DNA of 64,000 nt from Saccharomycopsis fibuligera x Saccharomycopsis cf. fibuligera (GCA_001936135.1 CP012817.1:620001-684000); one strand, 5' to 3'. Counted from the stretch's first letter, positions 42,214 through 55,195 are shown. Program-made: numbers and translations. Notes: generated by a model from the sequence alone, not told the origin.

Positions 42214-43482
42214 AAATGCTTGATATTGGCATTGAAATGTCAGCCCTTACTGTACCATGAAGCATGTATATTACTATTTTTTTTATTATATGATGTTTAA
42301 TTTTTCTAACTTTTTACAACGACCTTCAACCCTTTCACTTTTCTTCATTTTTGTAAAATTTTTGCACGATAGGACGGCAACTATGCTATAAGTTAACGAC
42401 AACAAGATTATAAGTTATACTTATTGAAGCAGCTATCACATCAAATTGTACTCAACTGGGAACAATTTGAAGCTAAACTTATGGAAATCCACAAGTGAAT
42501 ATGGTGGTATATGCATGTACGGAATTCCACAAAAGCTATTTGTTGATACCTAGAAGGTCTGAAGTGAGAACTATATTTAAATAACTTGTTGGACATGAAA
42601 CACTAGAAGCATTTATTTTATTAATTTCTTGAAAGCGTCGCAAAGCATTAGTACTGAAATGCAGCCAGTCTGTCGCCGTAAGTACTTATGCTCGATATTT
42701 ACAATAATCAGGTGCTAATCGCTTAGAAAACTATATAATATTAAAAAGATGCACACTTCGCATATGCATGTACACATCGATATGCTGTCAACATTGAAAA
42801 CTATATTCGAAACCAATACTATCGCAAAAATTGATGCGTACAATAACGAAGAATAACTAATGATAACAAAAAGTAATATTGTCATTACCGCAAAACATCA
42901 CCTAGGCAAAAAAAGGAAAAAAAATTAACAATTTCGAATAAAAAACTGCAAGAAATGAAATTTAAAGCAAATTGGCTTGTCCAATTTTAATTATATGTAT
43001 CGATATTATATTGTCATACTAATCTATTATTATAATGGGGTGTTTTGTGTTGGTGCATTTTTATATTTTTGTATTTGATATAGTTTATAATGATTAATCG
43101 TTGATATAGTAATGCTAGTGGAAATTATGGAAGAATAATGGTGCAATAATCCACGATAAAATAGTATCTCTAAAATATGTAAACTAAAACAAAAAATGAA
43201 AACTCAACAACTGTTAGGCATTCCATACCTAAAATCTGAAAAAAAATAAAAACCCTTGCCTCATTTACCAATTGTTTTTGAATGAAAAATTCATAAAATA
43301 GTAAAAAAAATCCAAGAAAAAAATCCAAGAAAAAAATCCAAAAAAAAAAAAAAAAAAGAAATATAAAATGAAACTAAAATAAAATAAAATAAAGTAAAAT
43401 AAAATAAACTAAAGTGAAATAAAATAAATAAATAAATCAAAGCCAAACATCAGTCATAATTCTCAAAACTATATCCACACAG
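42214..43482. other. convergent intergenic region with simple repeats
   Basis: 1.27 kb between converging genes with no supported gene. The last 170 bp (43305-43435) hold three TCCAAGAAAAAAA units, an A-run and a run of AAAAT pentamers. These would lie in the 3' UTR of the USP gene. Confidence 0.6.
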
Positions 43483-46400
43483 TCATACTATAGTGCATTT
43501 TTCGTCCTTGTATTTCTCTCTTCTTGCTTCAACGTCATTTTTTTTGCTAGATGGACCTTTTGCCAACGACGACTTGCGACGCAATGTGGACTTGCTTCGT
43601 TTTAATTTATCTTTTTCCTTATCAGCCTCATTGACAATAACATACTTGTCCCTGTCAAGTCTAGAAACCTCAAAGCTGCTTCGTGGTGAGTGCACACTGG
43701 ATCCAGCAGGACTTAAATGGTCTTCCTTTGCTGAACGTTTGTTGTCAGAGAAAGTGGCGGATAAATCCTGGCTGGACTTGTTTGCGTCGTCACCTTCATT
43801 TGTGGTGCAAAATGGGCTCTTCATGTTACTATCATTCGAATTAGCTCTATCTGATTTACTCTTCTGATAGCTAGATTTTCTTCTTTTGAGCCAAAAAGAA
43901 TTGACACCGCTATTCATTTTAGAGAGTCTGTTTGCTTTGTGGCCTTGGTCATTGCTGTTGTTGCTGTTATTGTTGTTACTGCTGTTGTTGCTATTATTAT
44001 ATATTATAGGATTGTCAATGATAACATCCTTGGATGCTACCTGACTCAAAGGCTGCAGACTATCATCCGAAAAAAGTGATTTGGCAGAATCGTTATCCGA
44101 CAGTATCATGCTATCCCGTTTATTGCAATGTTTTGATGATTTTGTACTATTGGAAACTGCATCACTATTTTTCACAAATATGTTTGGAAGTGGTGTTTCT
44201 TCTATATACCCAAGACCCTCGTGCTTATACTTCCAATAGTATTTATCTTTGATATCAACATAATCAGCACTGTTTGGGTACGGATATGTTGAATTGTAAA
44301 AGACCATTTTACTTATTATATCGTGTGACTTTTTTGGAGTTATTGCTTCTGAAGTACTACCATCGCTACCACTCAAAGATACTTCAGATAATACGGTACT
44401 AGTGTCTGATTTTTTCCGGTCGCTAGGAGAGCTTCCTTCTAATATTTGCGTTTCTGGGTTTAACTTATTGTGACTTTCCAAATGTAAAGCAGTTAATTTG
44501 TCAGCAAGTTTATCAGTAGCTGACTCGCCAAGCTTGACTGGAACTTGAATCGCAGAAGCACGTCTTTTAGGCTCAACGAAATTATCCATTCTGTAAAACA
44601 AAATATATGGAACCTCAGTAGTAATCGCTTCCTTAAACGTTATAGGCTTAACTCTTTCACTTATGGCCAAGTCATCAAACAATAGCCATCTTTTTTTATC
44701 TTCAGCATCTTCAGAAGTATTTGGATCAAACGGTTCATCACGTACTATGGATACAAAGTGACCACTGTCTATATTATGGCCTCGATGACAAACAACACTT
44801 TCCAAAACTAGTCTAAACTTGCCAGTAATTTTTTTATTGCCTTGTAAATCACGGTCATCATCAGCAATAAAATCTGGTAAATCAATAAACGATGGGATAA
44901 TGACTCTCTTGTTGTTTTTTTGTGAGCTTTTTCCAAAAGTATATCTTTTTAAGCATATCGGTAAAATTGGCCTTTTCTCAGCAAAACTTTGTTCAGTTTG
45001 TGAGCTAGGCTCCAAATCTGTATAAAACGGTAATAATTGTAGAAACATCCATGCAGGCAAACTAACTTCACCATTTTTGCTGTCAGAAAAAATTGAGACA
45101 GAAGAATTAGCACGGCTTCTTGATGTAATATTATATGAAGCATCTTTGGAAATTGAATAGCTTCTTGACAGTCTAGTTGGCGTCTTATCAATAGCACTAG
45201 AATCAAACGATACTTTTGAATGTCCTACTGGAGAGCTCAGTGGATCAACATCGTCTTCCTCATTATTAGATTTACTTTGAGCGCTCTTTGGCGTGTCATC
45301 AGCTACTGATGGGTCGTACGATACAGTTCCCCCGTCAATGTTTGCGTACTCTGTCGGCGGCTGTCCTTCTATAGAAACTCCGTCTAATTCACTCAGAATT
45401 TCATTAACTGTACTTTTAAGTTCATTAGCTTCAGCCAAATTCATATTTAGCTCGTTATCTTGGCTTTCTTCAACATGCAGATGTTCAGGCTTTTCTGTAT
45501 CGTGTTCTTTCAAACTTTCTAATTGAGTTACTGTGTTTCTGCGAATTGAAAGTCTTCTTTCAAGTTGGCGTTTAACTTGAATTGAATTGTTGAAGTAATG
45601 TTCTAAACATTCCTCCAAAAGAATGGATTCCCTTTCTGGTTCAACGTCCACTTCTTCTTTACCAACTTCGGTATTGTCACCTGATTTATTAGATTCTTCC
45701 TTGTTATCTACCCCTTTATTGTCTGTTTCATTACCAAAGGCCTTTTTTTCTTCTTTCCCTTCATTGCCTTGGATGTTCATGTCTTTATACTGGTTTTTAT
45801 CCACGTCAGTTTCATTGTTTACCTTTTTTGACTCTAGGCCAGAAGAATCAGTTAAAGTTTTGGTTTCCATTTCATTATTTATTGTCGTTTCCCTTTCTTT
45901 TAACTCGGTAGGAGTAAGTATTTCCTGTTTCTCTACCGTTGGAATAGGAACGGTAGCATCGGGAGTAAGTTCAAGCCTTTCAGTCATATCAGAAGCAGCG
46001 CCGTTTTCCGGAGATTTAGTATTACTGTGGTCAATTTTCTTGATTTCATCATCTTCTGATGGAATAGAAACATAAAGCATTCTCTCTTTGGTGAAACGAT
46101 GATCATCTTTCACAGCTTCTTTACCACCATGAGCAATATCAATTTTTAATGTGAGAAGTGGCATTGATAATAATTCAGTCAAGAAAATAAATAGCTGACA
46201 ACTATCCTCTTGCTTTCTTGACAAAGCTTCTTCAAACCCATTTTCATAGAGTGACTCACAGAGTAGTCTAGTTAAATCGTATGTGATAAGTTTTCCAGAC
46301 CTTAGCAAGCTAACATAAACCCTTAGTATTGCTCTCAAGCGCTGTAATTTGATATTTTCCTCTTGATCAGATTCAAAAGAGAGCAACAAGGGCTCAAAGT

Positions 46401-46774
46401 TCTCAAGTTTGGCAAACATGGAGAAAAGAAGGGAATCCAAATAACACATAACATTTCCCCAATTTTCAGCTCCTAATAGTTTTATCTTGCGGTTGTGCTT
46501 TGTAAAGCTAGTGTTCGTGATCAAATGTCCTTGCTCGCATAAGTTGAAGTATCGAATGAGCTCAAATGCTTTTGTTAAGTCCTTATTTGAATATTCTGAT
46601 AGCAAGGCAGCGTATATCTGACTTGGATATAAACTGGTATTTTTTTTATCAAATAAATTTTTAAGGACCATTGCCTTTGACTATATATTGGCAAGTTAGT
46701 CTTTCTGTGTTTTATTCGTAGCAATCCTCGGTACTTCAAGTTGCCACTTTTATTAAAGTATACTAAATAAATAA

Positions 46775-46808
<34 letters not shown>

Positions 46809-47417
46809 ATACACTCGACTGCTTCTTATCGGCACCATCTTTCGCCTTATCATTCTTCTTAATTTCATCCCTGAATTGTTGCCAAAATTTTTCATCAAAT
46901 AGAATCTAAAGCGTGTGTTAGTATATACTCATTCGATAGACGTTGCTAATTTGATTTGAACAGAGCCGAAAATCCTTTGGAGCCCGATCGGGATATGGAG
47001 CAGCGATAAGGCACGTATGTCCCATCGGAGCGCTGAAACGAACAACCGCTAATAATGCTTCATCAACATTGTCATCACAAAAAGAAAGTTTTTACCTATA
47101 AATCAATGAATAAATGAAGGTTGTTAATACTCCCCAAGCGCACACAATTACCATAGCCCAATTCGTTGACTACATCCCCCAATTTCCGAGTACCATCTGC
47201 AAGGAAAAAAAAATAATATAGCGAACAAGTTGTATGGGACGGGGCGATTGTCTGTGTAATGTGGAGAAAAAGACAAATACCAATAACATAAAGCACACCC
47301 ATCATACTCTCAGAAACGATATTCATATTAATAAAATCAACGTACCTTTGGTCTGTCCTTGAAAGACGACGATTTCGACGGCCTGCCAGAGAATTTCTTA
47401 CCGGGAAGGTAGTTCAT
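43483..47417 (-). CDS. USP-type ubiquitin carboxyl-terminal hydrolase, three exons
   Basis: A 1120-residue cysteine protease of the USP class, which removes ubiquitin from proteins. Exons are 47417-47346 (24 codons), 46905-46813 (31 codons) and 46680-43483, all joined in phase 0. Intron 1 (440 nt) has 5' GTACGT, branch TACTAAC at 46923-46917 and 3' CTTTAG. Intron 2 (132 nt) has 5' GTATGT, branch GACTAAC, 3' ATATAG and a 31-base homopolymer. The Cys box is ENWGNVMCYLDSLLFSMF (Cys134). The His box is CHRGHNIDSGHFVSIVRD (His near 693), followed by RWLLFDDLAISE. Long acidic inserts split the catalytic domain. The unusual CYLDSLLFSMF box fits none of the S. cerevisiae UBPs I can recall, but similar boxes occur in filamentous fungi. 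Confidence 0.82.
46777..46807 (-). repeat. 31-base A/T homopolymer inside intron 2 of the USP gene
   Basis: Read in the gene's sense this is T31 directly after the 5' splice site GTATGT. It makes a polypyrimidine run at the intron start, whereas such tracts usually lie near the 3' site. Confidence 0.85.
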
Positions 47418-48151
47418 TATTGTGTCCGATCGATGGCTGGGATGGAGGGCATACGAGGAAAGCGGCGGCTAGTCTTTTCTAAAAAAAAAGAAAGCGAGAG
47501 AAGAAGAAAAACGGGAATCAAAGCAACAACAAACGCCCACAGCACAACAGAATCAGCGAAAGAAAGAAAAAAAAAAAAAAGGAAAAAAAGTAAAACAGCG
47601 AACGGCCCCAGCCCTGCAGTGTGGCGCATGTATGCTTATATGCTTATATAATCTACCGCTGGCTTGACAGTGCGATCGACAATTTTGTAAGACAATTGTC
47701 TCAGATGATGACAGGAACAGGTGGTGACGGCGACGGGACTACTGGTGATGATAACGATCACCACGTTGAGGAGAGAAATGTATATGTAAACAGTAAAACT
47801 AAACAGATAGAGATAAGTAACCAACCAAGCGCTATCCAAAAAGCGCACATTTTGCAAACAATTCAAACATGAACCAAACACAATTAAATATACAGATTAT
47901 AAAAATCAATCAGGAGGGGAATCCTAGGACAGTGTTCCTAGGACAGCGGAAAAAAAAAAATCAATAACTAGAAACCAGAAAATAGCAAAAAATTAAATAC
48001 AAAGGACAAAAGAAAAATGACTTCCCGGAAGTGACTCAATATCAATCATGAAGAAAATTAAACATGGGTTGTTGTTGTTATTGTAGTTGTTTTTGTTGCT
48101 GTTGCTCTTTGCGTAATAAAAAAACATGGCAATTTTTTTTTGTAAATGATT
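47418..48151. other. intergenic region between AMPK beta and USP genes
   Basis: 734 bp that serve as the AMPK-beta 3' flank and the USP promoter. The part next to the USP start is A/G-rich on the plus strand (47478-47600). Frames on both strands reflect that bias. No other gene seen. Confidence 0.5.
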
Positions 48152-50218
48152 TCAACGATGCGAATAATGATGTTGATGTTGTTGCTGCTGTTTTTCTGCA
48201 GACGTTTCAATTGGCGAATAAGTCACTTGTGTGATAAATTTACCAGCATATCTGTTAATACAAGCCACGGCCAACACATTGTTTTTAATGCTAGTGGTAA
48301 TTAAATGGTTCAAGATAACATGATTAGGCACACTCAAAATATTGGCATCATTCGTAGGATTGCTGCTTGGAGTGTTTCTTGGTGAGTGTAGCACTCCTGA
48401 GGAAGGTCCACTAGCCAAAGTAGGTTCTTTCTTATTTAACAAAACATTGTTCAAATATGGTGGTAACGAAGGTGGTTCAGGCAATCCTTTCTTTTTTAGC
48501 ATGGTTGTACTGTCCATCACGTTTTCGTCGTAATCATCAGTTTCAATGTAAACAGGAGGAATCTCACTAGTGTACTCGACTAATTTCCTAGGCACCGGCG
48601 TTAATATGGGGTTGGTTTTGCGGTATTCTGATAAGGCATCATTGGAAACAGTATAGCTATTCTGAGATTGCAATCTGAGTGTATTAATATCTTCACTTAT
48701 TGGGCCAAAGTAATCGTCACTTTGATCATTTGAGACTTTACCTGAGTACAAATGAGCAGGTTTCGGTGCAGACATTCGGCGCCTGGCTGGCTGCTCATGA
48801 GCAATGTCCATGATATCTCTATGTTGTTGTTGCTGCTGTTGTAGCTGTTGTAGATGACGATACTGGGGTTGCTGCTGATGCTGATTTGTATCTTTAACAA
48901 CTTCAAACCAGTTCACAAAATTCCCGTTAGCTTCAGTGGCCTTTGGCAAATTATTGGAACATTTGACCTCGCCATCAACAATAAACTGAAACCGGTAAAA
49001 TCCAATTCTCAAAAAAAGTTGAATTGCAAACTCACCAGGGCCAATCTGATTTAATCCTATTTTGTTTATCCAGTTGGTGAAAGATCCAACGACATAAACC
49101 TCGCGAGCATTTCCTTTCCACTTGATAGCAACAGGCACGGTAATATCTAATTAAAACACAAAGTTAGTAATTGAGTTGTTCCGGAACAAAAGAATAAACA
49201 AGCAAAATCCTTAAAACATTGGCTGAGACAAACTTTGGAAGCCCGATCAAAAATTTTCAGGATTCCGGTAGATTCAGCTGAGACATTCCGTTACATGAAC
49301 AGAATAGACTTTAACACAAAATGAGTCCGGAAAAGAATGCCTTGTAAACATACCTCTATACTCTGCATCATTGCTCATATAATCCACCAAAACATTGGCT
49401 TCAATTTCGTCGTCATCTTTATTAATGATATCGTCATGAATGGTATTATTGTTGCCCCATTCCACACTGCTGCTATTAGAAGTTCTTCTAAGCATTATGG
49501 AACTGTTATTTGTGCTCAGCGTAGAATTGTCAATATGCTCAATGAACTCGTCCTGAGGGAGATCATACCTGCTATCTAAATACCGGCAGTTAGTATTTGG
49601 TTCGAATGCGCAAATTCAAATGCTAGACGTGCCGTCGGAGGCAACTAAATATAAACGGTTAATTGAAAAAATGTTGTTTGATTAATATGTGCTCGATTTC
49701 CCTGAATATTCCTCGTACAAACTGTCGGAATACAATAAATATCCATGCAGATTGATAATTTTTTGCAACTAATTCGTCGGAGATTCCTGGTAAAATCAAA
49801 CGGTAGAACCTAGCGACAAACCGTAATCACGCCACAGGGCAGATAATTGACCAGGACGAAGAAAAAAAGAGAAAAAAAAAGTAATCAACAGAAAATGCTG
49901 AGAGGTGTACTTACTGAAAACATGGGACTCTGCAATATCGTTCATGTTGTTCTTGTGCGGGCTAACAGTAGACTTTGAAATATCTTCGTAGTTGACTAGG
50001 TTGCTATTTCTAGGAATGGCCGACGCGGACGATGATGCGGTTGTTGCGGCAGCGCTTGAAAGTGGCGGAGGAAAGCCCAATGATGGAGATGCTGTGGAAT
50101 GTGTGTTTGTTTTTGGTTGTTTATAGTGGCGGCCGGTGCCTATGAAGTTTGAACTTCTTCGAGAGTGTCTTCTTTTGGGTAAGCTTTGGATAGGTTCAGT
50201 CGAGGCGTTATTGCCCAT
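48152..50218 (-). CDS. AMP-activated kinase beta subunit (Sip2/Gal83 family), three exons
   Basis: Scaffold subunit of the Snf1 kinase complex. Exons are 50218-49915, 49575-49354 and 49146-48152. Intron 1 (339 nt) has GTAAGT, TACTAAC at 49595-49589 and TTTAG. Intron 2 (207 nt) has GTATGT, TACTAAC at 49169-49163 and ATTAG. Frame is kept and 506 residues result (Sip2 415, Gal83 417). The protein starts MGNNASTEPI, an N-myristoylation signal as in Sip2. Exon 3 opens a CBM48 glycogen-binding domain at about residue 176 (VPVAIKWKGNAREVYVVGSFTNW). The C-terminal kinase-interaction domain includes PSLPPYLNNVLLN and HVILNHLITTSIKNNVLAVACI. A His/Gln-rich linker lies between them. It cannot be assigned to one of the Saccharomyces paralogues. 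Confidence 0.9.
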
Positions 50219-52561
50219 CGTGTAGAGCCGCGAGACCGGACAAATAAAAGAAAAAAAAGGGAGAAAGAGGAAAAAAAAAAAAAAATAAAGCAGGAGAGAT
50301 AAAAAAGTAAAAAAGGGAAAAAGAATATGCACAGAAAGCTATGGAACACCGGGGAACGAGTAGGGTGAGTGGGAAGCAGAGACAATTATATATAACTATG
50401 AGCTATTGATGGTAAGCAAGGGGGCAAAAAGATCCAAAGGGGATTCTGGCGTGGTAATAGTGACAATAAGCTTGCGTGCACAGTGACGATGCACGGTATA
50501 CAATTATGAGAGGTGAAGGATTGTTGTTGCACACACTGCAGAAGCCAAAAAAGAGTTTTATTTTTTTAACAAGATGGCAAGACAAAATCAATTGATTAAT
50601 TTTTAGTCTGTTGTAAGTGCTATATTGCGTAAATCATGAGAAAAGAAGAAAGAGAAACAGAAAACACAAGACAAAAACAAAAAGAGCTAAAGCGAAAAAC
50701 CTACAGGTAAAAAGAAAAACGAGAAAAAACTGGTTTCTGGCCAATTGGAGGCTCCAGCCGGCAACGCAAGCTTTCCTCTCTGGCACTACAGCAGACCACA
50801 GGACAATGCCGCCAGATGTGGTTAGCCGCCCAGAAAAGTCGCTGCAGAACCATCCAAATCAGCGTTTTTCTGTTAATTGCTAATTGCCTCGATCTGTGAA
50901 ATCACATTTAAGCTGTTCTGTATGGCGTTACTCAGCGAGCTACCGAGCGCACAAAGTTTGAAATTTAAAACCTAGAGACCGCTCAGCTGATCGCACCCCC
51001 TTGACTGGCTCAGAATATCCCCGGATTACGTCACGCAAGGCTGGGCCATAGCCCCCGGATGTTAAGTGACGCACTCCAGAGCACAAGACAGCTGTCATTC
51101 AACGCTGCCGGCCGCAAACCGGTCGTGCTTTCTCTTGTTCTATTTTTCAGCGCGTTATTCACATGTGGATGGGGAATACATATGACATAACGGGTGCTGA
51201 CCCACACCCCAAACTGCCGCGTTTCTTGGGCGCTTAGTGCAGTATCAGGTTGGCACTCTTTGCCAAGGTTTTTTTCTCTCAAAGTGTTCATATTAATCGG
51301 TGCCCAGATGGTAGCATAATAGCGACCGACAGCCGCTGGACATTCGTACCTCCATGGCCACCGTAGCAGCCACCCTGAACTTTATCCTCGTAACGTAAAA
51401 TCAAAGAGCATAAAATTGTAATTAGGAAACAGACCGCCTTTTCTTTTTCACATTTGAATATCTACGAGCATGTATACAGAAGTGCTTTATTGTTGTCAGC
51501 AATTGCTATTGTCATCTGGGTTTGTGTGCATTATCAGCGCTCTGTCTACTGAATCTGTGCGTAGTGACATCTGCCTAATGTGTAAGATCAGAAAGTAGAC
51601 GCTAGCGCTGATAAAAGGGAAAAGTAATCTCACAGGACCTATTGTGGAGCATCAAGACGGCTTTGGTTGTTCCTGGGTGCTCAGCTAAATTTTTGCTGTT
51701 TGAAAAGTGTCGGTTCCCATATATGTTAGTGGTAAACTAGTGTGCACATTATTATGCCCAGGTCTCGGAGTTGGCCGAATTTGAGTTCGCCATCAGATGC
51801 AGCCGCACCGATGCTGAAATTCGCAAACATCGCCGCCTCTTATCAGGGTATAAGAGGCGGTGTATAAAGTACATTGTTGCGGAACAATGTGCTATACAGC
51901 GAGACTTTCTTATGGCTTGAATTAGACCGGTTCCCGTATTCGGTAATGAACTTTTGCTAGTGGCGCCCAGATCGCTCAGAGCTGGAGCCTCAAGTCTCAA
52001 ATCTAGTTTACAAATATGTCTTCGTACTATTATGTCTTTGGCATAGAGGCACAACCAGAATTCTGCCAATTTTCAAATGTTACAGACGAGGACGAGGCAG
52101 ACCACTTGGTGAACCGAGAAACCTCAAAATAAAAAGCCTCACAATAACATTCCTGCCATGACAAATTAAGCATGAACAACTGTCCTGAGGGCTGCAAGTA
52201 CGTTAGTGAAAAGTGGCGATTGTCAGATGTATAGAATGCCACAAATGTCACTACGCTGGTCTGAAGATACGAACGTGCCCACTCAAATCATGCATGCAGC
52301 TCAGCATCAGCCCCGCTTGTCTTATGAACAGTACCACTCTCACTTTATGAGCTGGATCTTGGTTTTATGTCCTCAGGATTGAAGAAGATACCGTCGCGCA
52401 GCAATTCCCATTATCGACTACCGTGTATTGAAATACTGGCCGCATAAAGTTCTGTAAAACACATTATGAGTTTTTCTTGTAGTTCGATCTACAATTTTTA
52501 CTACGGATGAGATATAAAGGGACCCAACTCCATATTGTTATTCACTACACGCATTTTATTG

Positions 52562-52599
<38 letters not shown>

Positions 52600-53366
52600 T
52601 GAGGGTTGCAGTGGCTCAGATAGTCAGTGCCGTTTTCGAACTAGTTGATTCTGATCGCCTTTGGAAGTTCCCCTCTTTTCTTAAGCGCGCTTAAATGCCA
52701 TTTTTTTTCTCCTCAAAAATAAATAGAAGACGTTTACTGCGTCCCATAACTTGCAGGGCTCTTGGATATAGGGACATTGGCTTTTAAGAAAATATCGTTT
52801 ATGTATTTTTGATAGATAATTTTCAAAGCTTCAACTCGGTATTCTTAAGAAGCCTCACTCTCTAAAAAACTGCCAAGAGTTTTTGTTAGATTAAACATGT
52901 AGTATTCCGATTATTTTGAGGAAATACCGCCGGAATGGTCTTTATGGTGATGCTGGATTCTGTGGACAGCCGTTCCGCCGTCTCTATATACAGGAAAAAG
53001 AAGGAAGTTTTATCTGTTGGAAAATTTAGTAACTTTGTCTAATTTGACATTAAGTAAAGGAGGGTTTTATTTAGGGCAGTTATTATGTAGTCTTATTGAG
53101 CTGTCGATCTAGGTTTATTCCCTTGCACCACAGGATGATACTTGTGACATCGGGCATATACTCAAAAAGGACTTCATCTGAGTGTTCAGGGCATCATCGC
53201 TCAAACATTGTTTTTATGTCTTTTGCATGATAAATCTTCACAGCACCATCTACGTTCCCCACCCTGGAATTTGAGCTTTCCGACTTCGAGGTGGATTGTG
53301 CGTATATTTGGGAAGCAGCTAGGATGAGAGTTGTACTGTTTAGAAAAGAGACCCCCAAACTAAATA
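50219..53366. other. gene-poor region, 3.1 kb
   Basis: No supported gene. The first 150 bp are an A/G-rich promoter of the AMPK-beta gene. Several 60-105-codon frames (50617, 51031, 51752, 52030) have no recognisable motif. The patch at 50720-52330 is GC-richer than the window average and includes two strong hairpins at 51831-51897. A 34-base A tract lies at 52562-52595. Confidence 0.5.
51831..51897. other. two adjacent strong hairpins, possible structured RNA
   Basis: Hairpin 1 pairs CCGCCTCTTAT (51833-51843) with ATAAGAGGCGG (51850-51860) across a 6-nt loop, an 11-bp perfect stem. Hairpin 2 pairs ACATTGTT (51871-51878) with AACAATGT (51883-51890) across loop GCGG, and its base extends by TGTATA/TATACA (51861-51866 and 51892-51897). 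Both stems are perfect. I cannot match them to a known snoRNA, RNase P/MRP or SRP RNA. They could be an RNA gene, a bidirectional terminator or old inverted-repeat DNA. Confidence 0.45.
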
Positions 53367-53690
53367 TGTAAGAGATGGTGTCGTAGGGTCTGAATTAAGA
53401 CGTGAAAAGGTTTCTGGATTCATAGTTGGTTCTAGGATCGACTAGGAAGAGAGGTAATTCTCTAGATAAAATAAAGGAGATAAATATATTGTAATGAAAG
53501 GAAGATAACTTCGCTTACTGTTCTTCTATATAGACTACATAATAGTTATAATGGCGAACCTAGCTTCTTATATAGTTATTGTTAGGAGGTTCGTAACCAG
53601 GGGCCGTCTGTAACTGGGGGCTACCTGTAGCTAAGAGCTACCAGTCTGAGTTAACTTTATCAAATAGTAATCCTGAACTGATTTATTACA
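53367..53690 (-). mobile_element. solo LTR, tRNA-targeted family, copy 3 (older)
   Basis: About 324 bp on the minus strand, alignable over its whole length with the LTRs at 191-515 and 13893-14217 but clearly more diverged. The outer ends are TGTAATAAATCAG and CTCTTACA. The flanking pentamers AAATA and AATTA differ at one place, so the duplication has decayed or is chance. It sits 11 bp upstream of tRNA-Val, divergent from it, like the other two copies. No internal region remains. Confidence 0.82.
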
Positions 53691-53701
53691 AATTAACTTT
53701 T

Positions 53702-53775
53702 GGTTGCGTGGTCTAGTTGGTTATGGCATCTGCTTAACACGCAGAACGTCCCCAGTTCGATCCTGGGCGGAATCA
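53702..53775 (+). tRNA. tRNA-Val (anticodon AAC)
   Basis: A 74-nt gene nearly identical to the yeast tRNA-Val(AAC). The anticodon stem TCTGC/GCAGA encloses TTAACAC, the T-loop is TTCGATC and T-runs follow at 53778. The acceptor strands are GGTTGCG and CGGAATC, which leave a G5-G68 mismatch, where yeast has a T-A pair. Confidence 0.93.
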
Positions 53776-55195
53776 TCTTTTTGCTTTTTTTGCTCTTGAT
53801 GTCTTTTCAAACTTCTCTTTTGCGACTAGTGAATGATTACTGAGAAACACTACATTTTAATACCACAGTTTAGCTAACTTTACCGTACATCAAGCAACGG
53901 ACTTACATCTACAATAAAATATTGTTCCGTCAGAGGTAATAATTTAGCCAAATAATAGCACAATATGACTTTTACATGCAGTGTAATGTATTGAACGTAA
54001 CGATAATGCAATGCTGATGGAAAACAGTAAAAGAAAAAACATAGGTGAACCTCAACTGATTTTCGAATTTTTGATTGCCGTCAACTTGCAAAGTCAATTG
54101 CAAGTGTATACTATTGAATTCTGGAAGAATTTTCAAAAGAGAGAAACAGCAAAAAAAGTAACAAATAAAAGAGTGAATACATTTTAATTTTTTTCGTTCA
54201 ACTCTTGCCCGACTAGGAACCAGAATCACACCTAGGGCGGCGGCAATCGATTGCATTAATGCATTGGCGCTGTATTCATAAAACTACAATAGTAAAATAA
54301 TTTCAAAGGGCTTCTATTCTATTTTCTTGTTTTTTCGCCCTGCGTGATTCTTGCATTGCGCGATTGCAACGATTTTAACTACAATTTGCGAGTTTACAAA
54401 TTTAAACTGGATTACCGTTTGCTGCCGTGCATAGTTTTTGCATGTCTCAAATAGTGAAATATCGAAGTGGGATGAACAAAATCAAAATTGATGTAAACTA
54501 TGGCTCCAGGTACTAATGGCATCCACATACGAAAAAAAAAAAAGCAAAGAACGCTCGTGAGAATTGAACAAAAAGCAGTCGTCACCAATACGTACATCGT
54601 TGTGATGTCGCAATATAGTTACAATAAAGATGCTTGTGGTTATTCGTTGAGTGTATAGAGGGTTTGCTCCAGCAATGCTGAAGCTGCGTGGGGGCAGTAG
54701 AAACAATAGGTCGCCTATTATGCGCTCATACTGGCCAGCTTCGGCGGCAGGCTGCCGCCAGCGGCACAGAGCCGTGTAGATTACGCAGCTTGGACCGGCG
54801 GCTGCTCTTGGAACACTGCAACTGTCGCCACTACGCGCCAAGTATCGCAAACTGTCGCATACTATCACAGGAACACCCAAAGTGTATAGCTAAGGCCGTC
54901 CTTCTTATTTCCAGAATTCTTTTGTGCTTGTACCACTGCGAAACATTAAAGATGGCGCTATGTACTCTGACCTTTAAGTTGCATTACTTGCTGCTGTTTT
55001 TTTGCCGAATGTTATTGATTGATAATTGGAACGGATAGCCAGAATTCTTGTTTGATTTTTTTCAACGATTGTTTCGGTTATTATTTGTGGGCAGCAGATC
55101 CTCATTAGCGCCCATCATATCAGGTACAGAATACAGATAAATAGCCCCAGCAGCTGAAAAGACAATAGCACCTGAAATATAACAGCGCATTTCCA

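Noticed and set aside
47095-47206. Extra exon of the USP gene behind CTTGCAG at 47198
   Set aside because: In the required phase it meets a stop after eight codons; joining exon 1 directly to the exon at 46905 keeps frame.
51031-52251. Overlapping minus-strand frames of 73-105 codons
   Set aside because: Composition is not protein-like and no motif is recognised; the GC-richer patch explains long frames.
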